A stretch of 64,000 nucleotides of DNA, taken from assembly GCA_028826165.1 (NCBI GenBank), contig JAPDFW010000073.1:62001-126000 (forward strand), given 5' to 3'. The DNA comes from Anaeramoeba ignava (lineage: Eukaryota; Metamonada; Anaeramoebidae). Below, piece after piece: positions 45,130 through 57,243 of the stretch (position 1 is the stretch's first letter; each line of letters begins with the position of its first letter). Below the pieces are notes generated by a model. The model was not told the origin of the DNA and did no database searches. It saw only the letters and a list, made by a program, of their open reading frames with translations. Made by a program: the position numbers and the translations under genes.

Positions 45130-48100
45130 ATGACTTTAATAATTGGTCGTAAAACAATAAATTTTAATGATATTTTTTCAGTTGTTTTTTATTCAAATAA
45201 AGTAATTTGTGATCCAGCTTCATTAGAAATTTTAAAAGCAAATGAAGAAACAAAATTAATTTCAAAAGAAGAAATTGAAGAAGAAAAAAAAAACATTTTA
45301 AAAGAAAATAAAATAACAAAAATAGAAGAGAATTTAATAAATGAATTTTTAGAAAATCAACAATTTAAAAGAATTTTTTCAAGAGCTTCAATTTTAATTT
45401 TATTAATTAAAGTTTTAAAAGGTTCTTTTGCTAGAATTGAAATTGCTCAATTTCTTTCTGATTTATTGAATAATCAAATTCATCCTGTTATTTTATTTGA
45501 AAATGAAACAGAAAGTGTTATTAATTTTATTCAAATTTTTAATGGAGTTGGTGATATTATTTCTTCAGGTTTATATTTGAAAATTTATTTCAAAATTTAT
45601 TTAATAATTTATTTAATAATTTATTTAGAAAATTAATTTGAAAATTTATTTAATAATTTATTTAAAAATTTATTTCAAAATTTATTTCAAAATTTATTTT
45701 AAAATTTATTTTAAAATTTATTTAAAAATTTATTTGAAAATTTATTTAAAAATTTATTTAAAATTTATTTAAAAATTTATTTCAAAATTAATTTCAAAAT
45801 TTATTTAAAAATTTATTTAATAATTTATTTAAAATTTATTTCAAAATTTATTTCAAAATTTATTTCAAAATTTATTTCAAAATTTATTTAAAAATTTATT
45901 TAAAAATTTATTTCAAAATTTATTTCAAAATTTATTTAGAAAAATTATTTAATAATTTATTTCAAAATTTATTTAATAATTTATTTAAAAATTATTTAAT
46001 AATTTATTTAAAAATTTATTTAAAAATTTATTTAATAATTTATTTAAAATTTATTTAAAAATTATTTAATAATTTATTTAAAAATTTATTTCAAAATTTA
46101 TTTAATAATTTATTTAAAAATTTATTTAATAATTTATTTGAAAATTTATTTCAAATTTATTTAAAAATTTGAAAATTTATTTAATAATTTATTTCAAAAT
46201 TTATTTAGAAATTTATTTCAAAATTTATTTCAAAATTTATTTCAAAATTTATTTAAAAATTTATTTAAAAATTTATTTAAAAATTTATTTAATAATTTAT
46301 TTAAAAATTTATTTCATAATTTATTTAAAAATTTATTTCAAATTTATTTAATAATTTATTTTTAAAATTTATTTAAAAATTTATTTAATAATTTATTTAA
46401 TAATTTATTTAAAAATTTATTTAAAAATTTATTTTAATAATTTATTTAAAAATTTATTTCATAATTTATTTAATAATTTATTTAAAAATTTATTTAATAA
46501 TTTATTTAATAATTTATTTAAAAATTTATTTAAAAATTTATTTAATAATTTATTTAATAATTTATTTAAAAATTTATTTAAAAATTTATTTCAAAATTTA
46601 TTTAATAATTTATTTAAAAATTTATTTCAAAATTTATTTAATAATTTATTTAATAATATATTTAATAAATTTATTTAATAATTTATTTAAAAATTTATTT
46701 AATAATTTATTTAATAATTTATTTAATAATTTATTTAAAAATTTATTTAAAAATTTATTTAAAAATTTATTTCAAAATTTATTTCAAAATTTATTTAAAA
46801 ATTTATTTCAAAATTTATTTCAAAATTTATTTAATAATTTATTTAATAATTTATTTCATAATTTATTTCAAAATTTATTTAATAATTTATTTAAAAATTT
46901 ATTTAAAAATTTATTTAAAAATTTATTTCAAAATTAAAATAAAGATGGTTCAAAAAAATCATTATCAGAAGAATTGCAAAAATTTGAAATGAAACCACCA
47001 GGAATTACATTAAAAGAATATCAAGCAATAACACATACAATTTTCATTTCTTTAGCAATTGCAGCAATAAACGGTTCAATTTGTGAAAAAATTTTCGACT
47101 TTGCAGACCTTTCTTCAGCACTTTCTTGTGAAGCATTTGAAGTTGATCCAGAACCATTTGATATGAAATTCAACGATCATTCAAGAATACATAAAATGCA
47201 ATCCAAAGTTGCAAGTAATTTGAGAGATTTACTTGAAGGATCACGAATTTCAAAAGCAAAAAATTATTCAAACAAACAAAGTAAAGAAAAAACAGACAAA
47301 CAAAATCAAGAATGGGAACAAAAACAATCAACAAGTTTTGCTCACATTTCACAATATCATGGAGCTGCAAGATCTTTGGCAAGTTCTGCTGTGCTTTTAA
47401 TCAAAATGGAGCTTGATTCATGTGAAAATTTTGGGATTAGTCAAGATGAAAAAAAACAAAAAGGAAACAAAAAATCAAGAAAACCAACACTTTCACTTAA
47501 TAGCGGAGCTGGCATTTTCTCAAAAGAACCAATAACCCAATCAATGATTGTTATTCAGTCTGTAATTAGCTCTTTTTATAATGGATGCATTAATCGTTCA
47601 ACTAAAATAACTGAGAAAATCCAAAAAGAAAATGAAAAGGAATATAAAAACCAAATGGTTTTAAAAACAGAAAAATTACAAAAAGAAATGAATGAATTGG
47701 AAGAATTGTCAAGAAAAAAATCACTAGAAATGAATAAGCAAGATTCCAAACAAGAAATATTTGATACAAATTCATTCCCGCTTGAAACAGGAATTTACAC
47801 TTTTTTTGTTCTGAAAAAATTGATTGAAATTATTGAAAATGAAGTTGTGATTTCAATGTATATTTTGGATTCCAAACAAGAAGAATTAGTTGAAAAATTC
47901 AACATTCAACAAGAAAGAAAAATGAAAGCAATGAATCAAAAACAAAAACAAAAACAAAATCAAAAATCAAAATCAAAAACAACAAAAACCAAAGGAGCCG
48001 CCAACATTGCCATTAGGATTAGGAACAAAGTCTTTTTGGCTTTATATTTGCGAAAAAGCAGATTCAGGAGAGAAAAAAAAGCCAGGAAATTATTATCAAT

Positions 48101-49584
48101 ACATGAATCAATTAGTTTCAAAGGAACTTAATTTTTTTGAAAAACAAGAATTTATTTCGTGGTTAACTGTATTATTTGCAGGATCGAATAAGATTAAAAA
48201 ACTTGTCCCTCCAAAGGGAACACGAGATTTCGGACCGTTTCAAATGAGAATTCGCGAGAAAGTATTTGATATCATTAAATCAGTTTTCAAAAAACATGGA
48301 GCTGTTGAAATCGACACACCAGTTTTTGAACTGAAGGAAACATTGCTGAACAAATACGGAGATGAAGGTGATAAATTGATATACGATCTTGCTGATCAAG
48401 GAGGAGAAGCATTGAGTCTGCGATATGACTTGACAGTTCCGTTTGCAAGATTTTTTGCAAACAACGGATTCAAAGACACAAAAAGATATCACATTGCCAA
48501 AGTTTATCGTCGCGATACTCCCTCAGCAGCGCGTGGAAGATACCGCGAATTCTATCAATGCGATTTCGATATTGTTGGCAATTACGAGAGATTGTTTCCT
48601 GATGCGGAATGTCTTTCTGTTACAACAGAAATTTTGCAACAAATTCCAGGAATTGAAAATTTTGTTATCAAAGTAAACCACAGAAAATTACTTGATGGAA
48701 TGATGGAAGTTTGTGGAGTTCCCAAACAGAAATTCCGCACAATTTGCAGTTCAATTGATAAACTTGATAAGGAGGATTGGAAGAAAATCAAACAAGAAAT
48801 GATTTTTGAAAAAGGATTGGATGAAGAAACAGCAAATCGCATTGGAAAATTTGTGGAAATGAAAGGCAACCCTTTCGAATTGTTAAAGAACCTTCGAGAT
48901 GGGAAATTATTAGAAGGAAATAAATCTGCAGAACTTGCTCTTGAAGAGCTTGAAATATTGTTTAATTATTGTGATTATTTGGGAATTTTGAAAAAATTAA
49001 GTTTTGATTTGAGTTTATCAAGAGGTTTAGATTATTACACTGGCGTTGTTTATGAAGCGATTCTGACAGATTCGCTTGGTTCAAGAGTCGGTTCAATTGC
49101 CGGTGGAGGAAGATATGATGATCTTTTATCCATGTTTAGTAATTCTCGTCAAAAATTTCCTGCTGTTGGTGTTAGTATTGGAATTGAAAGAATTTTTACA
49201 ATTGTTGAACAACTTGAAATTCAAAAAATGAAAAATCAACAGAAAAATATTAATGATTATGATAGTGATCTTGTTAGAGTTAATGAAGCAGATGTTTATG
49301 TTGTTTCTATTGGTAAATCTCCTCTTGTTGCTCAACAGAAACTTCGTATTGTTAAATCTTTATGGGATTCTCAAATTAAAGCTGAATTTTCAATGGCAAA
49401 AAAACCTAAAGTTTCAGACCAAATTACTTATGCTTTGGAAAATAGAATTCCTCTTATTGTTCTTTTGGGTGATGATGAAATTGAAAAGAAAATTGTTAAA
49501 GTGAAAATTTTGAAAATTAAGGAAGAAAAAGAAATTCCACAAGATCAATTAATTGATTTTATTAAAAAACAATTAGAGAAATAA
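45130..49584 (+). CDS. HARS1: cytosolic histidyl-tRNA synthetase with ammonia-lyase-like N-terminus
   Basis: Two exons (45130-45568, 46945-49584), about 1025 residues if one extra base near 47940-47995 is allowed for. The C-terminal about 460 residues are a complete HisRS. Motif 1 is PPKGTRDFGPFQMRIREKVF, motif 2 YHIAKVYRRDTPSAARGRYR, and the His-specific box RGLDYYTGVVYE. GGGRYDDL and VGVSIGIERI form motif 3, and an anticodon-binding domain follows. The N-terminal half resembles histidine/phenylalanine ammonia-lyases: FSRASILILLIKVLKGSFAR, LLNNQIHPVI, AAINGS, then ADLSSALSCEAF and VASNLRDLLEGS. The Ala-Ser-Gly triad that forms the MIO cofactor is not present (NETESVINFI stands there), so it cannot be a working lyase. 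The frame change lies in a CAAAAA-rich linker. Confidence 0.95.
45569..46944 (+). repeat. repeat-filled intron of HisRS
   Basis: 1.38 kb of AATTTATTTAAA/AATTTATTTCAA units from GT at 45569 to AAAG at 46944. Splicing joins DIISSG to DGSKKSLSEEL in frame. Confidence 0.9.
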
Positions 49585-51762
49585 TTAAAACAAAATTTAA
49601 AACAATTTCAAATAAAATTCAAACAAATTCAAACAAAAATTCAAATAAAAATTCAAATAAAATTTTTTATCCGATTTTTATTTTATTTATAAATATAAAT
49701 AATTTAAATAATAATTAATTTATATATTAATTAGGAAATAAATTTAAAATAAATAAAATAAATAATTTATTAATAATTTATTTAATAATTTATTTATTAA
49801 ATTAAATAATAAATTTAATTTAAATTTTTTATCCGATTTTTATTTTATTTATAAATATAATTAATTTAAATATTAATTAATTTATAATTAATTAGAAATA
49901 AATTTAAAATAAATAAAATAAATAATTTATTAATAATTTATTTTAATAAAATTTACAATAATAAATTTAATTTAAATTTTTATCCGATTTTTATTTTATT
50001 TATAAATATAAATAATTTAAATAATAATTAATTTATAATTATTTAGGAAATAAATTTAAAAATAAATAAAATAAATAATTTATTAATAATTTATTTAATA
50101 ATTTATTTATTAATTAAATATTAAATTTAATTTAAATTTTTATCCGATTTTTATTTTATTTATAAATATAAATAATTTAAATAATAATTAATTTATATAT
50201 TATTTAGGAAATAAATTTAAAATAAATAAAATAAATAATTTATTAATAATTTATTAATATTTTATTTATAAATTAAATAATAAATTTAATTAAAATTTTT
50301 TATCCGATTTTTATTTTATTTATAAATATAAATAATTTAAATAATAATTAATTTATATATTATTTAGGAAATAAATTTAAAATAAATAAAATAAATAATT
50401 TATTAATAATTTATTAAATAATTTATTTATAAATTAAATAATAAATTTAATTTAAATTTTTATCCGATTTTTATTTTATTTATAAATATAAATAATTTAA
50501 ATAATAATTAATTTATATATTAATTAGGAAATAAATTTAAAACGAATAGAATAAATAATTTATTTAATAATTTATTTATTAATTAAATAATAAATTTAAT
50601 TTAAATTTTTATCCGATTTTTATTTTATTTATAAATATAAATAATTTATATAATAATTAATTTATATATTATTTAGGAAATAAATTTAAAATAAATAAAA
50701 TAAATAATTTATTAATAATTTATTTAATAATTTATTTAATAAATTAAATAATAAATTTAATTTAAATTTTTATCCGATTTTTATTTTATTTATAAATATA
50801 AATAATTTAAATAATAATTAATTTATATATTATTTAGGAAATAAATTTAAAATAAATAAAATAAATAATTTATTAATAATTTATTTAATAATTTATTTAT
50901 TAATTAAATATTAAATTTAATTAAAATTTTTATCCGATTTTTATTTTTATTTATAAATATAATTAATTTAAATAATAATTAATTTATATATTATTTAGGA
51001 AATAAATTTAAAATAAATAAAATAAATAATTTATTAATAATTTATTTAATAATTTATTTATTAATTAAATAATAAAATTAATTTAAATTTTTATCCGATT
51101 TTTATTTTATTTATAAATATAATTAATTTAAATAATAATTAATTTATATATTATTTAGGAAATAAATTTAAAATAAATAAAATAAATAATTTATTAATAA
51201 TTTATTAATATTTTATTTATAAATTAAATAATAAATTTAATTAAAATTTTTATCCGATTTTTATTTTATTTATAAATATAAATAATTTAAATAATAATTA
51301 ATTTATATATTATTTAGGAAATAAATTTAAAATAAATAAAATAAATAATTTATTAATAATTTATTAAATAATTTATTTATAAATTAAATAATAAATTTAA
51401 TTAAAATTTTTATCCGATTTTTATTTTATTTATAAATATAAATAATTTAAATAATAATTAATTTATATATTAATTATGAAATAAATTTAAAACGAATAGA
51501 ATAAATAATTTATTAACTAATAGAAATGATTTTTAAATTATTTTATTATTAAATATTAAAAGAAAAAAATTAAAAAAAAATTATTAAAAAAATAAAAAAA
51601 TTAGTAATTATTTTTATATTTCATATTATTTTATATAGCATTAAATTAATATGTTAATAATAAAAAATAAATAAAAAAAAAAAGAAAAAAAAAAGAAAAA
51701 AAAATTTTTTTTTAATTTTAATTTTTTTCATTTTTTCTTTTGATTTGTTAGAAAATAAAAAA
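49585..51762. repeat. 12-copy satellite with 160-bp unit, then T-rich promoter
   Basis: TATCCGATTTTTATTTTATT recurs 12 times, with its CCG at 49671, 49833, 49984, 50144, 50304, 50464, 50613, 50774, 50934, 51095, 51254 and 51414. Spacing is mostly 159-162 bp, with two short units (151 and 149). The rest of each unit is AT-only. The array ends near 51520. A/T-rich DNA and a TTTTTTTCATTTTTTC motif (A at 51730, 33 bases before the eL28 ATG) follow. The core also occurs once outside the array, in intron 5 of the CCCH gene (CCG at 30381). No gene seen. Confidence 0.92.
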
Positions 51763-52962
51763 ATGAGCAGTTCATTAGTTTGGGAAATTGTTGGAAAACA
51801 AAGTTGTTTTATTTACAAAAAAAAAGGAGTTGTTTTTAATGCAGAACCAAATAATTTAGCAAATTTAAACAAACCACATTTTTCACAATTTGCTCAGGAA
51901 TCATCTGTTAATATTATTCCAAAAAAAACAGGAGGATATCAACTTATTATTTCAAAAGAAGAAGTAAATCAAATTTAATATTAAAATTAAAATCAAAATT
52001 AATATTTAAATTAAAATTAAAATTAAATCAAATTAAAATCAAATTTAAATTAAAATTAATATTTAAATTAAAATCAAAATTAATATTAAAATCAATATTA
52101 ATATTAAAATTAAAATTAAAATTAAAATTAAAATTAAAATTAAAATTAAAATTAAAATTAAAATTAAAATTAAAAATTAAAATTAAAATTAAAAATTAAA
52201 ATTAAAATTAAAATTTAAATTTAAAATTAAAATTAAAATTAAAATTAAAATTAAAATTAAAATTAAAATTAAAATTAAAATCAAAATTAAAATTATAAAT
52301 AAATATTAAAATTAAAATTTAAATTAAAATTAAAATCAAAATCAAAATCAAAATTAAAATTAAAATCAAAATTAAAATTAAAATTAAAATTAAAATCAAA
52401 ATTAAAATTATAAATAAATATTAAAATTAAAAATTAAAATTAAATTAAAATTAATATTAAAATTATAAATAAATATTAAAATTAAAAATTATAGTTAGCT
52501 ACTTATAGATTTCCAAAAAATTCTTTTGAAACCTTTGATATTACTGAAGATTTCAAAAACAATGTTACCAAAATTCAAGAAATTATGAACAAAAAGAAAT
52601 TTAATAAGAAATTAACTAATTATATTTTAGCAAAATTATACAGATTAAATCAAGTTGAAAAAAGAACAAATTATTTAAAGAAAAAACAAGAAAAAGAAGA
52701 AAAAGAACAAACAATTGAAGAACAAATTGAAGATGAAGTTACTTCAGTTCCTTTTACACCAAAAACTAAATCAAAAGAAACAGTTGAAGAACCTAAAGAA
52801 ACTGTTGAAGAACCAAAAGAAACAGTTGAAGAACCAAAAGAAACAGTTGAAGAACCAAAAGAAACAGTTGAAGAACCAAAAGAAACAGTTGAAGAACCAA
52901 AAGAAACTGTTGAAGAACCAAAAGAAACAGTTGAAGATATGAAAGTTGAAGATAATAACTAG
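51763..52962 (+). CDS. RPL28: large-subunit ribosomal protein eL28 with acidic repeat tail
   Basis: Two exons (51763-51963, 52495-52962) give 222 residues. The first about 130 match eL28: SSLVWEIVGKQSCFIYKKKG, VVFNAEPNNLANLNKPHFS, then LATYRFPKNSF and a basic KKKFNKKLTNYILAKLYRLN. Most eL28 proteins end soon after this. Here about 90 residues are added: a Lys/Glu coiled coil, then seven perfect ETVEEPK heptads and one variant (ETVEDMK) from 52775 to 52941. An acidic tail is unusual for an rRNA-binding protein. The splice is supported by continuity of the family alignment and by phase. The stop is TAG. Confidence 0.9.
51964..52494 (+). repeat. repeat-filled intron of eL28
   Basis: AAAATT units with occasional AAAATC and TAAATAAATATT, from GT at 51964 to TATAG at 52494. 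Confidence 0.9.
52775..52941. repeat. 21-bp coding repeat encoding ETVEEPK
   Basis: Eight in-frame 21-bp units in eL28, nearly identical at DNA level; the only differences are ACA/ACT and CCT/CCA third positions plus a degenerate last unit. Confidence 0.93.
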
Positions 52963-53855
52963 ATAATTTCTTTACCTTCTTTTCTTTCTCTTTTCTTTTC
53001 TTTTCTTTTTTTAAATTTTTTCAACTTTCTTTCACTTTTAAAAAAAAGAATATTCACAAGTTTTTTTTTTAAATTTTTTTCCATAAATCTCAATAATAAA
53101 TCATCAAGTTAATTCAATTTATTATTTTTATTAAAATTTTTATTATTTTTATTAAATGAAAAGATTAAAAAAAAGGAAAGAAATTCAAATTAATATTTAA
53201 ATCAATATTTCAATTAATATTTAAATCAATATTTAAATCAATATATAAATTAATATTTAAATCAATATTTCAATTAATATTTAAATCAATATTTAAATCA
53301 ATATTTAAATCAATATTTAAATTAATATTTAAATTAATATTTAAATTAATATTTAAATTAATATTTAAATTAATATTTAAATCAATATTTAAATCAAATA
53401 TTTAAATTAATATTTAAATTAATATTTAAATCAATATTTAAATCAAATATTTAAATTAATATTTCAAATTAATATTTAAATTAATATTTAAATCAATATT
53501 TTAAATTAATATTTCAATAAATATTTAAATTAATATTTAAATCAATATTTAAATCAATATTTAAAATCAATATTTCAATTAATATTTAAATTAATATTTA
53601 AATTAATATTTAAATTAATATTTAAATCAATATTTAAATTAATATTTAAATTAATATTTAAATTAATATTTAAATTAATATTTAAATTAATATTTAAATT
53701 AATATTTCAATTAATATTTAAATCAATATTTCAATTAATATTTAAATCAATATTTCAATTAATATTTAAATCAATATTTAAATCAATATTTCAATTAATA
53801 TTTAAATTAATATTTAAATTAATATTTAAATCAATATTTAAATCAATATTCTAAA
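52963..53855. repeat. AATATTTAAATC/T array between eL28 and the coiled-coil gene
   Basis: After about 200 bases of T-rich 3' flank, units of AATATTTAAATT, AATATTTAAATC and AATATTTCAATT run from about 53190 to 53845. The space lies between the convergent ends of eL28 and the CCDC186-like gene. No gene seen. Confidence 0.9.
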
Positions 53856-56800
53856 TCAATTTTCATTTAATTCTTTTTTGGGTTTTTTCTTATGATGATG
53901 TTTTTTCTTTTTTGGTTTAGTTTCTTTTAAATTTGAATTTGTATTTGTATTTGTATTTGAATTTGAATTTGAATTTGAATTTGAATTTGTATTTGTATTT
54001 GTATTTGTATTTGAATTTAAATTTGTATTTGTATTTGTATTTGTATTTGTATTTGTATTTAAATTTGTATTTGTATTTGTATTTGTATTTGTATTTGTAT
54101 TTGCATTTGTATTTGCATTTGAATTTGTATTTGTATTTGAATTTAAATTTGTATTTGTATTTGTATTTGTATTATTTATTTAATTTTTCTTTCGATTCTT
54201 TTTTCCGTTGTTCTTGTAATAATCTATCAATTTCTTTCCCTAAAATATCAATATGTTGTTGTAATTGAATATTTTTCAAAATATTTTCTTCTAATAAAAT
54301 TTGCATTTGGGAAACAAGTTCAGAATTTAATTTAGAATTGCGTTTTGAACGTGATTTTGCATTAAATACTCCTGATTTTTCTTTTATTAAAAAATGTTGA
54401 ATAACATTTGATTTCTTTTCAATTTGTTCATTTAAAATCAAAATTTGTTCTTGAAGTTTGAAGTTTTTTTCTTCTAAAATTTTGTATTTTTCATTAATTT
54501 CTTCAATATCTAAAACATGTTCTTGATTTTTATTATCAATATTTAATTTTTGAACTTGAAAATTTGTTAATGATTGTGATTTTGTTAAAATTTTTTCTTT
54601 TGGTTTTTCTTTTGGTTTTTCTTTTTCTGATTTAATTTCTTGATTTAATGTTTCTTTGTCTTTGTTTTTGTTACTGTTACTGTTTTTCTTTTTTTCTATT
54701 AATTAATTAATTAATTAAAAAAAAATGAATTAATTGAATAAAAAATTCTTTTCTTTTTTTTTTGTTAAAATGAATAAATTATAAACCTTTTCGAAGTTGA
54801 GCTTTTAAATCCTTTATAATTTCAAGACTTTTTCGTTCAGAAATTTTTCTTTCAGTTAATCCATCTTGAATTTTCCAATTACAAATTTCTATTTGCTTGT
54901 TTAATTCTTCAATTTCTTTTTGAAAATTTTCTTCTTTTTCAATTTTACTTTCATTTTCATTTTTTAATTTCTCAATTTCTTGTAAAATTTTTTCCTTTTC
55001 TTCTGATAAATTATGTTCTGATTCTTGAACAGCTTTTAATTCATCTAAAAGTGAAGATTGATTTTGATTTAAATTTTGCTCTTTTTCTTGGAATGTTTTT
55101 TCATTCTGAATAATTTTTTCTTTTAAATCAAGAATTTCATTTTTTTGGTTTTCAATCAAATTATTTAAAGATTGAGTTTCATTTTTGGAATTCAAGTTGT
55201 TTTGAGAAATTGAATTTTCAAGATTTGAAATTGTTTCTTGATTTTTCTTAAGTTGTATTGATTGCTTTTCATTGGTTTCTATTAATTTCGCCTTTTCATT
55301 TTCCAAATTTGTAATTAAAGTTTGATTTACTTGTTCTGATGTTGAATTGCTATCAATTTTTTTCTTCAATTCTTCAACTAAACTTTCCAAACTGAGTTTT
55401 TCAGCCTGAATCATATTGACTTGATCTTCAAATGATTGCGATTGATTCTTGTGTTTCAAAGTTGCTTCCTTCAATTGTTCTGATGATTTCTTTTCTTTTT
55501 CTTTGAGCATTTCTTTGAATTTTATTTCTTTTTCCTTTCATTTTTTCCAACAATTTAATCTCTTGATTTTTAGCTTTTTCCGAATAATTTTTTTCAACAT
55601 CAGTTGTTTTTTGTTTACTTTTTGCTAAATCCTTCTCAAGTTTTTCAATCTCCAATTTTTGTTTATTGAGATTTTCTTGGAGATTTTGGGAGTTTTGAAT
55701 CAATAAATCGTGTTTTTTCTTCCATTTTTCCTTTTCACTTTGATATTTGTTTGTGATACTTTCTTTTTCTGTTTCTAATTCCTTTACTTTTATTGTAAGA
55801 GAATTAGCTTCGCTTTCTTTCTGATTCAATTGCTCCAAAGTTTTTAAATAATCGGAAGTTAGTGTTTCACTTTTCAATTTATTTTCCTCCTTTTGATTTT
55901 CTAACTGCTTGAAAAGATCATCCTTTTCATCCTGAATTTTTGAAAGCTGAATTGTTCTTGAAGATACCATATCTTGTGCTTCCTTTTCTTTTGCTGTTAT
56001 ATCCTTAATTTGCTCCTCTAAATTTTCATTTTTTTCCTTTAATTTTGTGTTTTTCTCACGAAGTATTTGATTCTCATTCATAATCAATTCATATTCATCA
56101 TTAACTGCATTTATTTTTGTGTTTATTGATTGTTTTGAAACAACAGAATCTAGACTTTCATCACTATTTAATTGGGAGTTATTATTTTCATTATTTGAAA
56201 TATTGTTTTGTTCTTTTGGTAAATTTTCATTTTGATTTTCGTTTTGATTTTCATTTTCATTTTGATTTTCATTTTTAATTTCATTTTGATTTTCATTTTG
56301 ATTTTCATTTTTAATTTCATTTTCTTGCAAATTTACAGAATCCATAATTTTATTCATTTGTTGCAAAAAATCTTGGAGAGAATTCTGTTGTTGATTTGAT
56401 TGATTTTGTGGTTGATCATCTGCATTTTCAATTAAACTTTGAGTAACTTGAGGTTCATTATTTTCTGATTGATTTTCTTTATTTTCTAAATCATTTTGTT
56501 TATCTTCTTTTAAAGAATCATCAACATTATTATTTAAATTATTATTTAAATTATTATTTAAATTATTATTAGTTTTTTCTTTGAATAAATTGGAAATTTC
56601 TGTTAAAGCTTGTTTTAATTGAAGATTTTCAATTCTTTGATTTTTGATTTCATTATTTTTTTGAGAAATAATGTTCAAATAATTTTCTTTTAATTGATCC
56701 ACATAATTATCATGATCTTCAACCTTTTTCTGCAATTTTTCAAGTTGAACTTTTAATGAATCATTTTCATCCATAAATTGTTCAATATTTTCTCTTAAAA

Positions 56801-57107
56801 TTTGATTTTGTTCACGAGCTTCAGATTGAGTTTCTTTGATATTTTGTTTGAGTTGTTCGTTTTCTTGAGTTAAAAGTAAAATGTCTTTTTTGTCTCTTTT
56901 TTTAGAAAGAATTGATTGAAGTTTTTGACTTTTTGCCATTTCTTCTTTTAAAGAATTTTTTAATTGAATCATAATTTTTTTTTGATTCATAAGTTTTTCT
57001 CTTAATTCATATTTTTCAGTTTTAATTCCAACAAGTTCTTGTTGAAGAGAAACAAAATCTTCAACGGAAATTGAAGTTTCTTTTTGATTTGTTGAATTAT
57101 TTTTCAT
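53856..57107 (-). CDS. CCDC186-like golgin-type coiled-coil protein
   Basis: Minus-strand exons 57107-54787 and 54695-53856, with a 91-base intron. Almost the whole protein, about 1000 residues, is heptad coiled coil with an acidic Asn/Gln-rich insert near residues 190-300 (ENQNEN repeats). The C-terminal block KSNVIQHFLIKEKSGVF, then LLEENILKNIQLQQHIDILG and KEIDRL, matches the conserved end of CCDC186, which works with the EARP complex and Rab2 in dense-core-vesicle and endosome-to-Golgi traffic. A frame change near 55535 joins two otherwise continuous halves. The first stop is at 54172. A one-base change in the preceding AAATAAATAAT would extend the frame through Asn-Thr repeats to a basic end (LKETKPKKKKHHHKKKPKK) and TGA at 53856. 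Use of that tail is uncertain. Confidence 0.65.
53930..54175. repeat. TTTGTA/TTTGAA hexamer array
   Basis: Plus-strand TTTGTA units; on the minus strand these encode alternating Asn with Thr, Ser or Ala in the frame that continues into the possible basic tail of the coiled-coil gene. Confidence 0.88.
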
Positions 57108-57243
57108 TTTATTTTTTATTTTAAAAAGAAAAAAATGAAAAAAAAAAATTAAAAAGCAAAATTTTTTTTTTCATTTTTTTTTTAAAAAATAATTTTAATC
57201 TTTTCTTTTTTTTTTTCTGTTTAAAATAAAATTATTTTGAATT
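57108..57243. promoter_or_regulatory. divergent promoter of the coiled-coil and Furry-like genes
   Basis: 136 bases between opposite start codons. A minus-strand TCATTTTTTTC lies 29 bases before the coiled-coil ATG, and a plus-strand TTTTTTTTTCATTTTTTTT (A at 57173) lies about 71 bases before the Furry-like ATG. It is the same size and layout as the UTP21/POLA2 spacer. Confidence 0.5.

Noticed and set aside
47940-48010. Programmed ribosomal frameshifting in HisRS
   Set aside because: The site is a CAAAAA-rich linker without a recognisable slippery heptamer plus structure, and frame changes elsewhere go in both directions; consensus error is simpler.
49660-51520. CRISPR-like array of regularly spaced repeats
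   Set aside because: The whole 160-bp unit is repeated, with no unique spacers, in a eukaryotic genome. It is a satellite.
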